Assembly: GCA_036346275.1 (NCBI GenBank)
Contig: CM070725.1
Coordinates: 43,772,104 to 43,836,103 of the forward strand
From: Otatea glauca
Lineage: Eukaryota; Streptophyta; Magnoliopsida; Poales; Poaceae
DNA length: 64,000 nt
Reading direction: 5' to 3'
Notes under the pieces: generated by a model
The model's input: only the letters and a program-made list of their open reading frames with translations
Databases searched by the model: none
Told to the model about the DNA's origin: nothing
Position numbers and translations under genes: made by a program
Shown here: positions 22,018-33,742 of the stretch, in pieces
How positions within the stretch are numbered: the stretch's first letter is position 1
Layout: each line of letters begins with the position of its first letter

Positions 22018-25000
22018 CTACAATTTTTCAAAAGAAATGGTCAGGAGCAAAATTCTATCACTATTCTGAAGATAAGATATAGTAGTACTTAAGGAGACTA
22101 CTCTCCAGACGTACCTTTCCAGAGAGCTGATTAGAATCCTCCCATATTAGCTCATACGGTGGGTATTTTTTATCCAACCTACCCAACATCAAGTATAGAA
22201 TGGTGTTAAAGTCTTAGAGATTAATGACAACCAAAAAGATATATGAGGAGATAGAGAGAGAGGACCTTTCGGTTTCCTTGGGAACAATAAGAATTATCAG
22301 CTTTGGCTTGAAAGTTAGGGCTTTGTTGATGAATTGGTTCGCGAGAGAAGCTTTAAACCCAAAGGGAGGATTCAGCCCCATGATCTGTGGATAACAACAA
22401 ACAATGGATATGAAAAACTGGGAATTTGTCCATTACAATAATTAGAGAGAGCAAAATAACACGAGTGCCTGTGACTATACCAATCGGCATCCTGTGGGTA
22501 ATTCATATGGTTGAACGGTCATCCAGTCTCGTCTCTCGAAATTGAAATCATTCTAGAGAATTATAATACTGTATCAGCAGTCAGCTATGCTAAAACACTT
22601 TAACATGTCAAAATTTGCCAAGGGAGTAGCAAAAGAGATCAGGTGCCTGTCCAGGCCCCAATATCTGCATCTCTAATCTGATGTATCTTACTAAAATTTA
22701 ACTATTTCATACATGATTGTTTGTTCAATATTAAATAAACTACTCACTCCATTGATTTTTATAGGGTGTATTTTGACCAGACACATAGATTAAGGAAGCT
22801 CTAAGATTTAGAAAGACACCAAAGAGAATGACTAAAGTACCTTTCTATTAAGGGCTTTGGAATTATGAGAAGAACTAATTTGTGTGGTTAGTCATGCATA
22901 AATGCTTGGGAAAGAGAAGAAAATAAATAGGGACAAAAGAGAGAAAGTAGCATTAAAGATGCATGCATGCTTATAATTTCAACAAGAATGCAAACCAAAT
23001 AGGCTTTATAAAAATCAATGGAGGGAGTATTAAACATAAAAAGGGACTGTAGATCCTTTCATAAATTTGAGAAAATGCACGCACAACCTTTGGCTGAATG
23101 AGATCATAATTTTTATAGAAGCAATTTTTTTCAGAAGCTTCAAGCTTTTCCTTCAATAATAAGCTAAAATCATTCGACCCGCAGCAAAAGTCAAGAACCT
23201 AGAAAGAATAAGAATAAATAGAATGGTCAGGTCCATGAATCATTCATAAGCATATTTCGTTGATCGTATATTGTGAATATTCAGAGATCAGATAGAAAAA
23301 TGAACACAAAGGTTAGAAATCTAGCCTTAAGTCGATAGCTCTATCAGCAATGCAATCACCATTGGAAAAAAGAGTTAAAGCAAGACAGTTACAAAACAGA
23401 AATTTCTGCTATCAACGTCCTTTTACTGAAACACATGTGTGGAGATTTAACCCAAGTATGGGATGTAGAAGCTTTATCCGAGGATAATGCAGAACTGACA
23501 ATCCAAGCAGGCAACGTATGGCACTCAATCATTACACATTATTACAATAGAGTTTTTACCATCTTTGGGAGGTACCACCAAATTACCCTTAAATTCTTGT
23601 ACCTCTTTGTACCTCTACCATTTAAACGTTTGGTACCTCTTGGTGCAAACTCAATGTATTTTTTTGTACATCCAAAGGATGGTAAAAAATCTCTTATTAC
23701 AAACATGTAGAATATATGCTAGGGTGATTCTACCAAATCAAGATTCTTGCAAATAAACAAAATATCTAATCCCTTAGGAGGAGATTAGCACAAACAATTG
23801 AAAGAACAGCAGATGTGACAAGATTTTTGCCTCTTTTTATTTGTGCCAATTGGTCCCTCCCAGTACCCTCCTAGGAACCAGCCTGGTTTTAATTTTCTAA
23901 TTTCTAATTTACTTAGTATTACCGGAGGCATCACCCTGTAACTGAGATGTCTAAGCTTGTCATGGATAGCATATCAGAACAATAACACTATAGTATCAAA
24001 TAAATTTCCTGACCAGATAAACAAAAGCAACAGATTTTATGCAGATACATGAACAAGAGAAGATGAAAAAAGAGTTATAATATGGCACATGGCTTATGCA
24101 CGTCAACAAAGGCCAGATTTACATAACCAAACCAGAGCAGACATTTACCGTGTCACCACTTTGAATATACCATTGTAGCTTATCTACAATCTGCACAAAT
24201 TCACCAAAGTTGCATCAGTTACCAAAAAAAAGGAGAATGCATTGAGCAATGGGAAGCAACCTATAACATAACGATTTGCACATCCAGTTGTGCGCAAATT
24301 GCAAACCATATTGCTCCCATAACTCAAAAAGGAAACCAAGGATATTTGTAAATTTTCATGTCAGAACACTATTAGGAAGTGGCAACCTGACAGTTTGCTA
24401 CCAAAAGAACAGTAAAAAGAAGATAAATCGGTACAACCAGGAATCAACAAGTCACTTTTTAATAATGTAAGCACCTACTTGCTCGAGTTTGTCCAGTTTG
24501 GTGAAGTGACGCCCATAAGATGTGTAGCGCATGCCATGAAGAAACGGTGCAAGATAGATATTCAGCTTGTTCTGCAGATAATAGTTCAAAATATCATTTA
24601 TATTGTGATTGCAAGCTTGCAATTTCAAAGAATAAACTACAGTTGTGTCAGTAGCATATATGGTTATGCACAATCATAGGATATATTTCTAGTATTTGAC
24701 ATTGTAGTCGGTTTATCTCAATGTCTTACTAATAATTAGATAGAGAAAATTCCTACAAGTACAAAAATATAAGAATGAAACAAAGGAGTATGTTAGCATG
24801 TTGGCGTCATCTACCTACTACTTATTTCTAAAATAAGCAAATAAATAGTCGTCTGAAACAGCCAGGAAGTGAGTTTCATCATTGCCATGTACCTTCCACT
24901 TTGCAAGTAGGAAAAGGTCACTAGGTGCACATACAGCTTTGGCATCTTCGATGTTCGCACCATCTTCTAACATATGCAGAGCAGTTTTAATAGCCTGAAA

Positions 25001-28000
25001 AGAAAACACGTAAGAATAAATCAAATTCGTGGCAGTGCTTTTAAGTTCTAAGAAAGTGCAGCAGGGTACCTCAACAGATCTTTCCACCTTTCCCAATGTA
25101 ATTCTATCATTATTCTTCCAAACTGGTGTGTATGTAGATGAAACCACCAGCTTTTTTTGTACATCCTCAATAGTTATATCTGATGACACTTCCTGTGCAA
25201 ACTTGTGAATTCTGAATTGAACGATAGTCTCAGTGCTTGCAGATTATGGTAAGGAAAAAAATACAACAGTATTAAAAAGTGCAACTTGAACAAATACTGG
25301 ACACAATATAATGCAAAGGTAGCAGTGCCTGCACTCAAAATATTTGACATGATGAGTGGCCCATGAACCATTAGAAACAAAGTTCATATGATGATTATAT
25401 TAATTTTCTTTTTATTTTTGTTAGTACACATCAGTACAGATAACAAGATACACAAACTTTCTGGTTTCTTAGATTAGCATTCTACAACAAATCCAAGTAC
25501 TACGAACACAGCCGTCTCACTCATTTCACACTGGATACTAATCTTGTCAGAAACGGATCCTTTTTTCCCAACTGCTTCTGTAAATTTACAGGATGACGTC
25601 TAGCAACTCTAAGCTTTTCTCAATGCCATCCACTACCTTTACAACTAAACCTACGATCCCAAAGCATCTTAAAAACAAAATTAGCAGTACCTCCATTCCC
25701 AAATGTAAGTCATGGACTTTTCATGCCCTCAAATGCACAATTTTGACCATTCATTCTTTCAGCAAAATTTATCACTAAATATTAGAAACATATAATTTTC
25801 TGAAAGCGTTTTTTACATCAACTCTAGTAAAGTTTTTATATGGCAAGTACATATGTTTTTATAAATATTTGTAGTCAAACTTGACTTCGTAATGGAGTAC
25901 ATCTAAAGACCATAAACAACTGTTGAAAAAAAGGAATGCAGAAGTAAACAGACAGGTAGATTTACCTCCTCTCGGTGTTTATGTCAATCTCGGGGAATGA
26001 GCTAAAGGGGATTGTTGACATAACTACTGTTTTTTCCCCAGACACAGGACTACGGGGGCAAGGTTTTGTACCTCCACACAAAGGCACTTTCCTCCTTTTA
26101 GTTTCAAAATTGCTTAAGGAAGAACGATTCATTGTACCAAAAGGTCTTTTGACACCAGATAATGGGACAATGGGATGCTCACGCTCCTCAAGACGCCGTA
26201 TCATAACCCTCCTTTTGTTCATTTCATTTACATTGAAGGGTTTTTTTGTGACAGCAGGATCATCAGGAAATTTAATATGATCCCTTAGAGGTGTTCTAAG
26301 TTTTGGATCAACATCATGCTTCCTGGCCAAAGAAAAAGATCTAGTCAGAACTCAGAAATATGTAGGTGAACAATGAGCATAAATAGTTAACAGCAGGAAA
26401 TAAATCTTACAGGCAATATATTAAGATGTGATTGTTGGGAAGAAGGCCATCCCATGCCCTTTGCAAAAGACAAACGCCATTCTCAATGAAGTCATCAAAG
26501 GCAATTTTCCTATGGACAGGTATATATGTATCAGTAAGTAATAAATAGCAACAAACGAAGAATGCAAACTACTCTGGCAAAAATATGAACAACGGGAACA
26601 AGTCTTTAATGCCTTGGCAAACATCTTCTATGATATGACTTGGGACACCGCCGGCAGACAGCAAATTGCAGCTCCTTAACCTCCTTGTTTTCACCATACT
26701 TGCAAACGTCACATCTATGAATTGGACATGCAAATTTTGCCCCATTGGCTATCTTTGCCGTATATTCAGTTGCTTTGGCTCCATTTTCAGGGAAGAATAA
26801 CTGCGCAACACATTTAGCATGATAGAAGTGACCGCAACTTGCAGAAGCACATGGAAATACCTAACAGAGAGGAGTTTTAGACAAAAGGCTTCAAAAATCA
26901 GTCCATAAAACATTGAGAAAGGAACGTAAGTCACTACACCAGACTTCATAATAATAGCACTGGGAAAGTAAGCAGCCAATTAGTCTGCTTGAATTTTCTT
27001 AAGAACAATATTAGGTAAAAGGGATTTAACCTCTGGAGAATCTGTTTTAGCTGAACCCAACCTTCGACAAGCAAAACATTGATATCTTTCATACTCACAA
27101 TTCTTGCACAGGAAAACTTCCATTGCCTGTAGATATGTAAAAGTTCATCAAAAGATGCCCGGAATAGACAAAGAACAGTAAAAAATGTTTCATTCACAAG
27201 TGGGGGATCAGTATAGATACATCAAACTGAACCCTAGTGTAGCCCAAGGTTTGACAATCTTCACCAGCATCTTTCGTTGCATGAAATGACCGCAGGCATT
27301 TGCCTTCACAGCTGCAAGCAGTGTAGCAGAAGTGCACCTCACGAATGAGAAACCACCAAAGAATATATAAATTTTACATGAAAACTAGCAATGATAGTAT
27401 AGGTTCTATGATAGAATGGAGAGAAGAGAAGTTACATAAAACATAAATGCCATTATAAGAATGTGATGTGTGCTCTGTTTTAAAAACATAAAAGATAATT
27501 ACAGATTCGGTGGGATCAAATAAACATAACAATTATATTCGAAGTAACAAGAAAATTCAAATGGATTGCAAGAAAGAACTTCCAGCAAATCATGGTTCAG
27601 CCAACAGAACAAAAAAAAGGTGCAGAACAGACATTCTAGAATGCGGTAAGCGTATCAAATTACTACAGGTGAGCACAAAGTGGAATAAACCATCTAATTC
27701 TCATACATAGCTACACATAACTGCATAACCAAGCATGTTTAAAGTACCAACATTTTTCTTGAGATTCCATGTACAGGAACTTCAAATCAATGTTGCCAAT
27801 ATAGTGGCCAAAATACATGGCACAAAACAACAGGTAATTTATGGGTCAAGGTGTGTTCTCGGAAATTTACAGGCCAAGGTATCTCATTCTTGTTGGTGCA
27901 ACTATGTTCCCTAACAAATCAATTTTTGCCCATAACTATTACATGTTAACTGACATACTTATATTAACAACGGTTTTACTTTGGGCTAAAAACCGAAAGA

Positions 28001-28302
28001 TCAGAATTCTGTAAATAAATGGACTAAATCCATTGGCATGCATCGCAAATAGCTTTATTATCCTGGCAAGAATGCTTAATGACTGGCTTACATGTTGGGA
28101 GCAAGGTTCAGATTTCCCTGAATGCAGGAACTAAAACTGATGCTTTTACACTTTGTTCAGAGCAGATAAAGAGTAAACAAATGGACACGCACCTTGCAAT
28201 TTCCCCACCATTATCGCATAAAGCACAAATCAAATCAAAATTGGCAGTACTATCTTCATCAGCATTCTCAGCCATATCCTCGTAGTCAACAATTGCAAAG
28301 TT
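20680..28302 (-). CDS. EDM2-like: EDM2-like PHD-finger/methyltransferase-like protein
   Basis: Fifteen minus-strand exons, deduced from splice signals and family similarity, are: 28302-28193, 27311-27221, 27126-27031, 26860-26613, 26509-26411, 26322-25966, 25211-25070, 24994-24893, 24571-24479, 24190-24149, 23198-23088, 22552-22481, 22384-22266, 22178-22115 and 22017-20680. From the ATG at 28275 they total 3,057 nt, exactly 1,018 codons plus stop, with every junction in phase. That argues strongly for a real, intact frame. The protein matches plant ENHANCED DOWNY MILDEW 2, a nuclear chromatin protein that in Arabidopsis controls transcript processing of genes with heterochromatic introns, including a disease-resistance gene. 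The roughly 200-residue N-terminal region usual in the family was not found upstream. The first exon's left border is uncertain: frame is open to 28302, after an AAG acceptor-like site. Expression is unknown. Confidence 0.88.
22743..23027. mobile_element. Stowaway-like MITE in an EDM2-like intron
   Basis: The ends are CTCACTCCATTGATTTTTATA and, inverted, CTCCCTCCATTGATTTTTATA. They are flanked by TA at 22741-22742 and 23028-23029. The 285-bp interior is non-coding. This is the standard Stowaway (Tc1/mariner-derived) layout. Confidence 0.88.
23548..23693. mobile_element. Mutator-like MITE in an EDM2-like intron
   Basis: The 146-bp element has inverted ends (GAG-TTTTTACCATC on the left, GAGATTTTTTACCATCC inverted on the right). 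It is flanked by a perfect 9-bp duplication, TTATTACAA, at 23539-23547 and 23694-23702. A 9-bp duplication points to the Mutator superfamily. Confidence 0.82.
26411..28302 (-). other. PHD/zinc-finger block of the EDM2-like gene
   Basis: Residues of about 15-200 (from the ATG at 28275) contain cysteine/histidine-rich modules: ICALCDNGGEIASCEGKC, then FLCKNCEYERYQCFACRRLG, then CASASCGHFYHAKCVAQLF, CPIHRCDVCKYGE and CRRCPKSYHRRCLP. They are followed by RAWDGLLPNNHILIYC. This array is the family's composite PHD region, thought to read histone marks. The exon ending at 26613 has a GC rather than GT donor (CCAAG then GCATTA), while the phase and the family sequence (CLPRKIAF) support that junction. 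Confidence 0.88.
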
Positions 28303-28694
28303 CTTGTTTCACTTTTTGGTCTTTATAAAACCTGTTTAAGCATCAAAACAATGTTTGCTTAGCACCATTATTGAACTTTACAAGTTATTTTTGTTACTTA
28401 ATTTCATCTACCACATTCTACACTAGTATCCTACTTGTTTCACATAAATGGTTCTAGATGAACTAATATCAAAGTATCAAAATTAATGTTGTAAACTAGA
28501 AAAGGATGCTTTGCCCCTCTTCTAAAAATTTTGCTACAAGAACAATCTATTTGTTCTATGTTGTCTGTTTACCATGAGGTAGGTTTTTTGCTCACAGCAA
28601 CTCACAAAAGGAAGAACATAACATTCAAAGAAGCATTAATAATGCATATTCTACTAGCGGTAGTACACGTGCTTGTTGAACCAAACAATTAGTA
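28303..28694. other. AT-rich sequence between the first EDM2-like exon and the LINE
   Basis: No EDM2 N-terminal coding sequence was recognised on the minus strand here. An in-frame TGA lies just upstream of the first exon at about 28309-28311. A good polypyrimidine/AG acceptor is seen at about 28335 (TTAAACAG), so the region reads as an intron. Confidence 0.5.
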
Positions 28695-28991
28695 ACCAGC
28701 AAACAACAACAACAACAACCTGCCTTTTGTCCCAAACACGTTGTGGTAGGCTAGGAATGAAACGTAATCAAAGTCAATTAAACCTCTAAACCTTCAATCT
28801 TAGGTCATGGCTCTGGTACATAGATCACTAACTTCCATGTACTCCTATCCAACGTCAACTCTTTGGATACATTCCAAACCCTCAAGTCTCTTTTAATTGA
28901 TTCTTCCCACATTAGTCTCAGTTGATCCCAGTCTCTTCTTTTGTTTTCGAGACAACTTAAAATTCCACTACGCACCAGTGACTCAGGAAGC

Positions 28992-29301
28992 TTGCCGAGT
29001 TCCTTCCAGAGGGTGATATCGCGCCCCTAGGTATTCTCTACCTACCCACCTTGTCGGTTTTGGGTACAGGTACCCTTTTGTTGAAGGTCGTTCAAGCTTT
29101 CCTGGGAGTATGGCTTGGGTTACATACTTCAGTGATGTAACGCCTGGAATGAGCCTCATAGAGAAGCAATAACTAGTCCACGGGCCTCATACTTCAACGC
29201 TGCAGCGCTTGGTACTCGGACCTCAGCTCGAGGCATTTTCTCTACCCCTTCTTACCCTGAAAAAGCAAGGTCACCTTGTGTCCTTAAACCTATAACCATC
29301 T
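28992..29301 (-). pseudogene. Organellar (probably plastid) 23S rRNA insertion, segment 1
   Basis: The minus strand matches large-subunit rRNA of plastid type: AAAATGCCTCGAGC, AGGCCCGTGGACTAGT, AGGGTACCTGTACCC and GGTGGGTAGGTAGAGAATAC. It continues directly from the segment at 36070-36592 once the solo LTR is removed. Numerous substitutions show it is an old nuclear copy (NUPT) and not functional. Confidence 0.85.
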
Positions 29302-30377
29302 TGTTGGGGAATCGGGGTGGAAAGACCTAATAAATTTCAAAAAATTATTCCCTTCCCGGACCGACCGCACACATTAGAACCAAGATTTAGAAAATACCAA
29401 ACGCAATAAATGCGTACCGTGGTCCTGAGCGCAAATACAAAGTTTTTACAGAAGCTCTCCGCAACGCTCACAGCTTCAACGTCTGAACGTAGCAGCGGAA
29501 ATGGATACGTCGGATCTTCGTGGCAGTAGCAGCCATGACCTTCAAGTATCCACACGAACAGGCGGACGACACCATATGCCGATATGCTAGTACCGCGCAA
29601 TACGACTCTTGTGACCTCTGGTTCAGGTGAAACTTTTTCACCTTTTATTTTTCTCTCAAATTTGTCTCATCAATTTTTTTGAACCTGGAGGCACAATATA
29701 TAGCCGAATACTGTAAATTCAGCACTGCTACAATATATAGCCGAATACTGTAAATTCTGCGCAAAAATCATATTTTTACGTGCAGATTCGCAGCCATCTT
29801 TGTAAACAACCAGATGTCAAGTTCAATCGCATTGACACGTATGTCACAAGAAAAGATTTTATAAATCTGTCTTAAACCTATTCTAGTGTGTGACCCTTTA
29901 GGTTCATGCTATGTTGGCAATAAATCGAAAAACACATTTTTCGATTCATTAGTCGCAAGCGGCTCCTAGCAGAACATAAGACTACCCAAATTGCATGAAT
30001 GTCATTTATCCGACAAGCCTTCAATGAATACATGTCGGTCCCTTTGTCACTTTGATATCATGGTTAAACTCAAGGTTGAGGTCTATCATCCTTGAACTGT
30101 TAAACCAATTTTCTCGATTCTCTGAAGTAGACTAACAAGATTGATCGATTAACAACTTTAATCGTTCGGGCATAGCCGTGTACATTCTTTAGTCTATTTC
30201 ATCGAGTGGCCTATTGATATCATTCCCTCAGTATAAGGACAAATTTCATCTTGATCATACACATCCCTCTTCATGATTCAAGGTATACCCGAGTGTTGTC
30301 CTTATGATTATCCAGTTACAGACAATGTTAGACAACATCAAAGCATACCATCCTAACGTAGGAAACTGTGTTGATCT

Positions 30378-30548
30378 TGTTAGATAGTATCTTTGTTACC
30401 TTATATACGAGATTGCTAGTTGCCCTGTATAGAGATTATTTGCCTTGTATAGTTATTGCCTTGTATAGGCTTTCCTTCTATACCCTCTTGTACGTGTATA
30501 TATACTGGTCCTTTGGCCTCATGTTTAATACAAGTGCTATTCATAACA
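30378..30548 (+). repeat. 5' LTR of the young copia element
   Basis: The LTR has TGTTAG...AACA termini and a GTATATATACTGG box near 30496. It is identical by eye to 35505-35675. Confidence 0.96.
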
Positions 30549-30569
30549 TGGTATCAGAGCAATAGGTTC

Positions 30570-31240
30570 TAGGGTTTACCCGTGTTTGCACTTGCCTCTT
30601 TTTCGGCGACTTTTCTCGTCGCCTTTTTCCCGACTGCCGCCGATCGCCGGCCGACCACCAACGACCCAAGCGCTCGGCCTCCAGCCGCCGATCGCCGGCC
30701 GCCTCATCTTCTGCGCCTTCTCGTGGCAGCCCGAGCTCGAGGCCGCCTTCGCCCTCGACGCTCTCCGGGACGCTGACGCCTCACCCAGCCTCCGGTGGCC
30801 TCCATCCTCCGGCGTCTTCCGCGCGCCCCGGATCATCTGCGTCGTCGCCTCATCTGCGCCGGCCGCTGCCTTCAGCTCTTGGAGTTCCTCTGGTCGCCGC
30901 CCGTGACGCCATCGCCGACCCGGTCTGCGCTGAGCTCCGCTCTCTTCGGCCGCGCCGAGCCCGTGACGCCGTCGAGCCCGACGCTCGAAGTCGCCGACTC
31001 GGTCGCGCGCCGAGCTCCGTCTCTTCGCCCGCGCCGAGCCCGACGCTCGAGCTCGCATCGGTCGCCGCCCGACTCTCCGTGGAATCAAGGAGCAAACAAT
31101 GATCGGTTTTCATCTCGACTTGAAACGATCTCAAGCAGTTGGATTTTTTTTTTCTTTCACCCAGAGTAATCGCCTTCGGCTCCAAAAGCTCTCTTGCTTC
31201 CGTGAATTCTCGACTCGGCTCTTAAGCCGAGCGACACCCC
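30570..31240. other. GC-rich leader of the young copia element
   Basis: The DNA between the primer-binding site and gag is very GC-rich and open in several frames on both strands (Pro/Arg/Ala/Ser-rich). No domain is recognised. It ends in an uninterrupted run of 22 adenines at 31241-31262, whose last base is the A of the gag ATG. Confidence 0.6.
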
Positions 31241-31261
31241 AAAAAAAAAAAAAAAAAAAAA

Positions 31262-32550
31262 ATGTCATCTTCTGAGTTCTTCTTGAGACGCAAATCTCTC
31301 GTTCCTCGCTGCCCGGTCCTCTTTGATGGTCTCAATTATCGCGATTGGGTTCTTCATATGCGTCTTCATATGCGAGGTCAGCGTCTGTAGGAGTTTCTTA
31401 CTGGCGAGCTATCCTGTCCGCCTCGTCCTGCTCCCCCTGACATGCCGGTTATTCCTAAGGAGGTCGATGCTGATGCTCAACAAAAAGTCTCTGATGACTA
31501 TGCTGATGCTGTGGACTCTTTTCAGTCTCAATTCACTGCATACAAGATATGGCTTGATGAAGATGCTCGTGCTTCTGCTATTCTTGTGGCTAGCATGGAG
31601 GTGCATCTTTTTGGTGATATTGTTGGTTTGCCTTCACGGCACAGTTGATGTGGGCACATCTTCGTGACCGCTATGAGCCTCATCGGGATTCTTTGTACCT
31701 TCTTTGTTGTAATGACAGAGCGATCGTTGCGGCGTAGGTGATTCTCTTGTCGATTTAATTTTATGCTCAATCGTCCTCGGTGTGGCGTCGACTTGATTCT
31801 CTCGGCCGGAGGTTTGCCGACTGACGTCGGTCTTGCCAACATCAAGATTCTCACTTGAGCTTCGCCGATCTCACGATTTTCTCGACACGCCGTCGGTTGA
31901 ATTTGAGCGATTCGTGCTCAGCTGCTTGCTCGTCATCCCCGTGTGACCTTGTTGGAGGCTCTTGCAGCTATTCGTACTGAGGAGACTCGTCTTCGTGGTG
32001 CGGGCCTACTAGTATCTCCTTCAGTCCTGGCAGTACCTCGTGCTATTCCTCCATCAGTGGCACCTCCTCCTTCAGTATCGACTACCAAGGGTGCAGGACT
32101 TCACTGTACCTACTGCAACAAGGATGGGCATGTGGAGCAGTTTTGCTATCGGAAGAAAAAGGATCTTGCTCGTCGAGGTGGACGTCCTCCTAAGGGCACT
32201 GGACTTCTCGGTGCCTCTCCTCAGCAGGCCTCTGCTGGTTCGGACCCTACTCAGGAAATTCTTACGCTGCTACGTCGCATGGCCGCCTCTGCACCATCAG
32301 GATCTGCTGGTTCTGCTACTCAGTCTTCCAGTGAGAGACCACCTTCCTCCTCATCAGGTATCACACCATGGATTCTTGACTCTGGAGCTTCTTTTCATAT
32401 GACATCTGATCCCACGAGTCTCCATTCCATTAGTCCTCTTGCTGCTCCTATCACTGTGCAGACCGCAGATGGTACCTCTCTTTCCGCTGCGGGGACGAGG
32501 CACTCTTTTGTCTTCCTCTTTTCATGTTCCTGCTGTTTCTCATGTTCCTA
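31262..32550 (+). pseudogene. Copia gag and protease, frameshifted
   Basis: The ATG at 31262 starts Gag with SSSEFFLRRKSLVPRCPVLF and NYRDWVLHMRLHMRGQ, then a TAG at about 31389. Gag continues in the same region as DADAQQKVSDDYADAVDSFQ. A CCHC zinc knuckle, CTYCNKDGHVEQFC, lies near 32107-32148 and the protease site WILDSGASFHMT near 32370-32405. The later part (31943-32551) is one open frame. Upstream and downstream parts need frame changes. Confidence 0.8.
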
Positions 32551-32869
32551 AACTAACTATGCAGCTTATATCCGCTCGCCAGCTCACTGATCATGGCTGT
32601 CGTGTTATCCTTGACTCTGACTCTTGCTGTGTTGGAGGATCGCAGGATCGGGGTCTCGTTGGTATTGGCCCTCGCCGCGTGACTCTCAGCGCCTTTGGGA
32701 GCTTGATCTGCTTCGTCTTCCTTCCGCTGCCTCGCCGTCTCTCGCCTCCTCTCTGCTTCGCGCTCAGCTGCATCTTTCTTTCGGGTCGTTTGCTCGGTGG
32801 CATCACCGTTTAGGGCATCTTTGTGGGTCACGTCTGTCTTCTTTAATTCGTCGTGATCTTTTAGGATCG

Positions 32870-33560
32870 TATGCGGTGATACCTCTTTAGATTGTGCGGT
32901 CAGTAAGCTTGGTAAACAGCTACAACTCCCTATCCTTCCAGTGAGTCTGTATCCCGTCTTTTGATCTTGTTCATTCGATGTTTGGGGTCCAGCTCCTTTT
33001 GTTTCAAAAGGGTCATAAATATTATATTCTTTTTATAGATGATTTCTCGCCACACTTGGATATACTTTATGTCTTCTCGTAGCGAGGCCTTGTCCATCTA
33101 TAAGAATTTTGCCACTATGATCCGTACTCGGTTTGACTCTCCCATTCGAGTTCTTCGTGGTCGACTCGCCAGGGAATATCTCGTCCGCGCCCTTCGTGCT
33201 TTTCTTGCTACGCAGGCACTCTTTCTCAATTTTCTGTCACGGTGCTCATGCTCGAATGGTGTGGTGGCGCAAGCATCGCCATCTTCTTGAGACATTTCGT
33301 GCTCTTCTACTTGCTTCATTGCTCCACCTCATTTTTGGGTGAATTTGTTTCCACCGCCACTTACTTGATTAATATTCACCTTCTTACGCTCTTAAGGGTG
33401 GGATTCGGTGGAGCGTCTTTGTGGCATGCTTCTCGATTACTCTAGTCTTCGCCTTTTTGGGTGTGTGTGCTATGTCCTCCTTGCACCTCGTGAACGCACA
33501 AAACCGACCGCTCAACTGCTGAGTCGTTTTTCGGGCTATAGTCTTTGAGCATAAGGGATA
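32870..33560 (+). pseudogene. Copia integrase, frameshifted
   Basis: The frame at 33039-33290 starts ISRHTWIYFMSSRSEAL and continues with FATMIRTRFDSPIRV. The following conserved blocks (HRHLLETFRALLLASL near 33280-33325) lie in another frame. The catalytic triad is scattered over frames, so no active integrase can be made. Confidence 0.75.
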
Positions 33561-33742
33561 TCGTTGTTGGGATCCTCACGACGGATGCGGATTTCTCGGG
33601 ATGTTACTTTTGATGAGTCTCGTCCCTTCTACCTCGTCCTTCTTCCACTCCAAAGATCTCTTGTAGAGCCTCTTTCTTTCCTTACTTTTCCGATACTCCT
33701 GTTGCCACTTTTCCTTCTTCACGGTTATGCCTCCTTCTTCGC

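Larger units (their letters stand above)
22115..25211 (-). other. Methyltransferase-like domain of the EDM2-like gene
   Basis: Eight small exons encode residues of about 325-573. Landmarks are ITIEDVQKKLVV, ITLGKVERSVEAI, YLAPFLHGMRYTSYGRHFT, then DFCCGSNDFS (about 454-463, an S-adenosylmethionine-binding-loop-like motif) and MGLNPPFG (about 514-521, an NPPF motif as in amino-methyltransferases). RLDKKYPPYELIWED follows. Both motifs are intact. Catalysis by this domain in the EDM2 family is not established as far as I know. Confidence 0.85.

Noticed and set aside
30549..30560. TGGTATCAGAGC as a tRNA fragment
   Set aside because: It is the primer-binding site of the copia element. No tRNA cloverleaf surrounds it.
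30576..31185. Several long frames on both strands
   Set aside because: These are compositional frames in the GC-rich leader of the young copia element.
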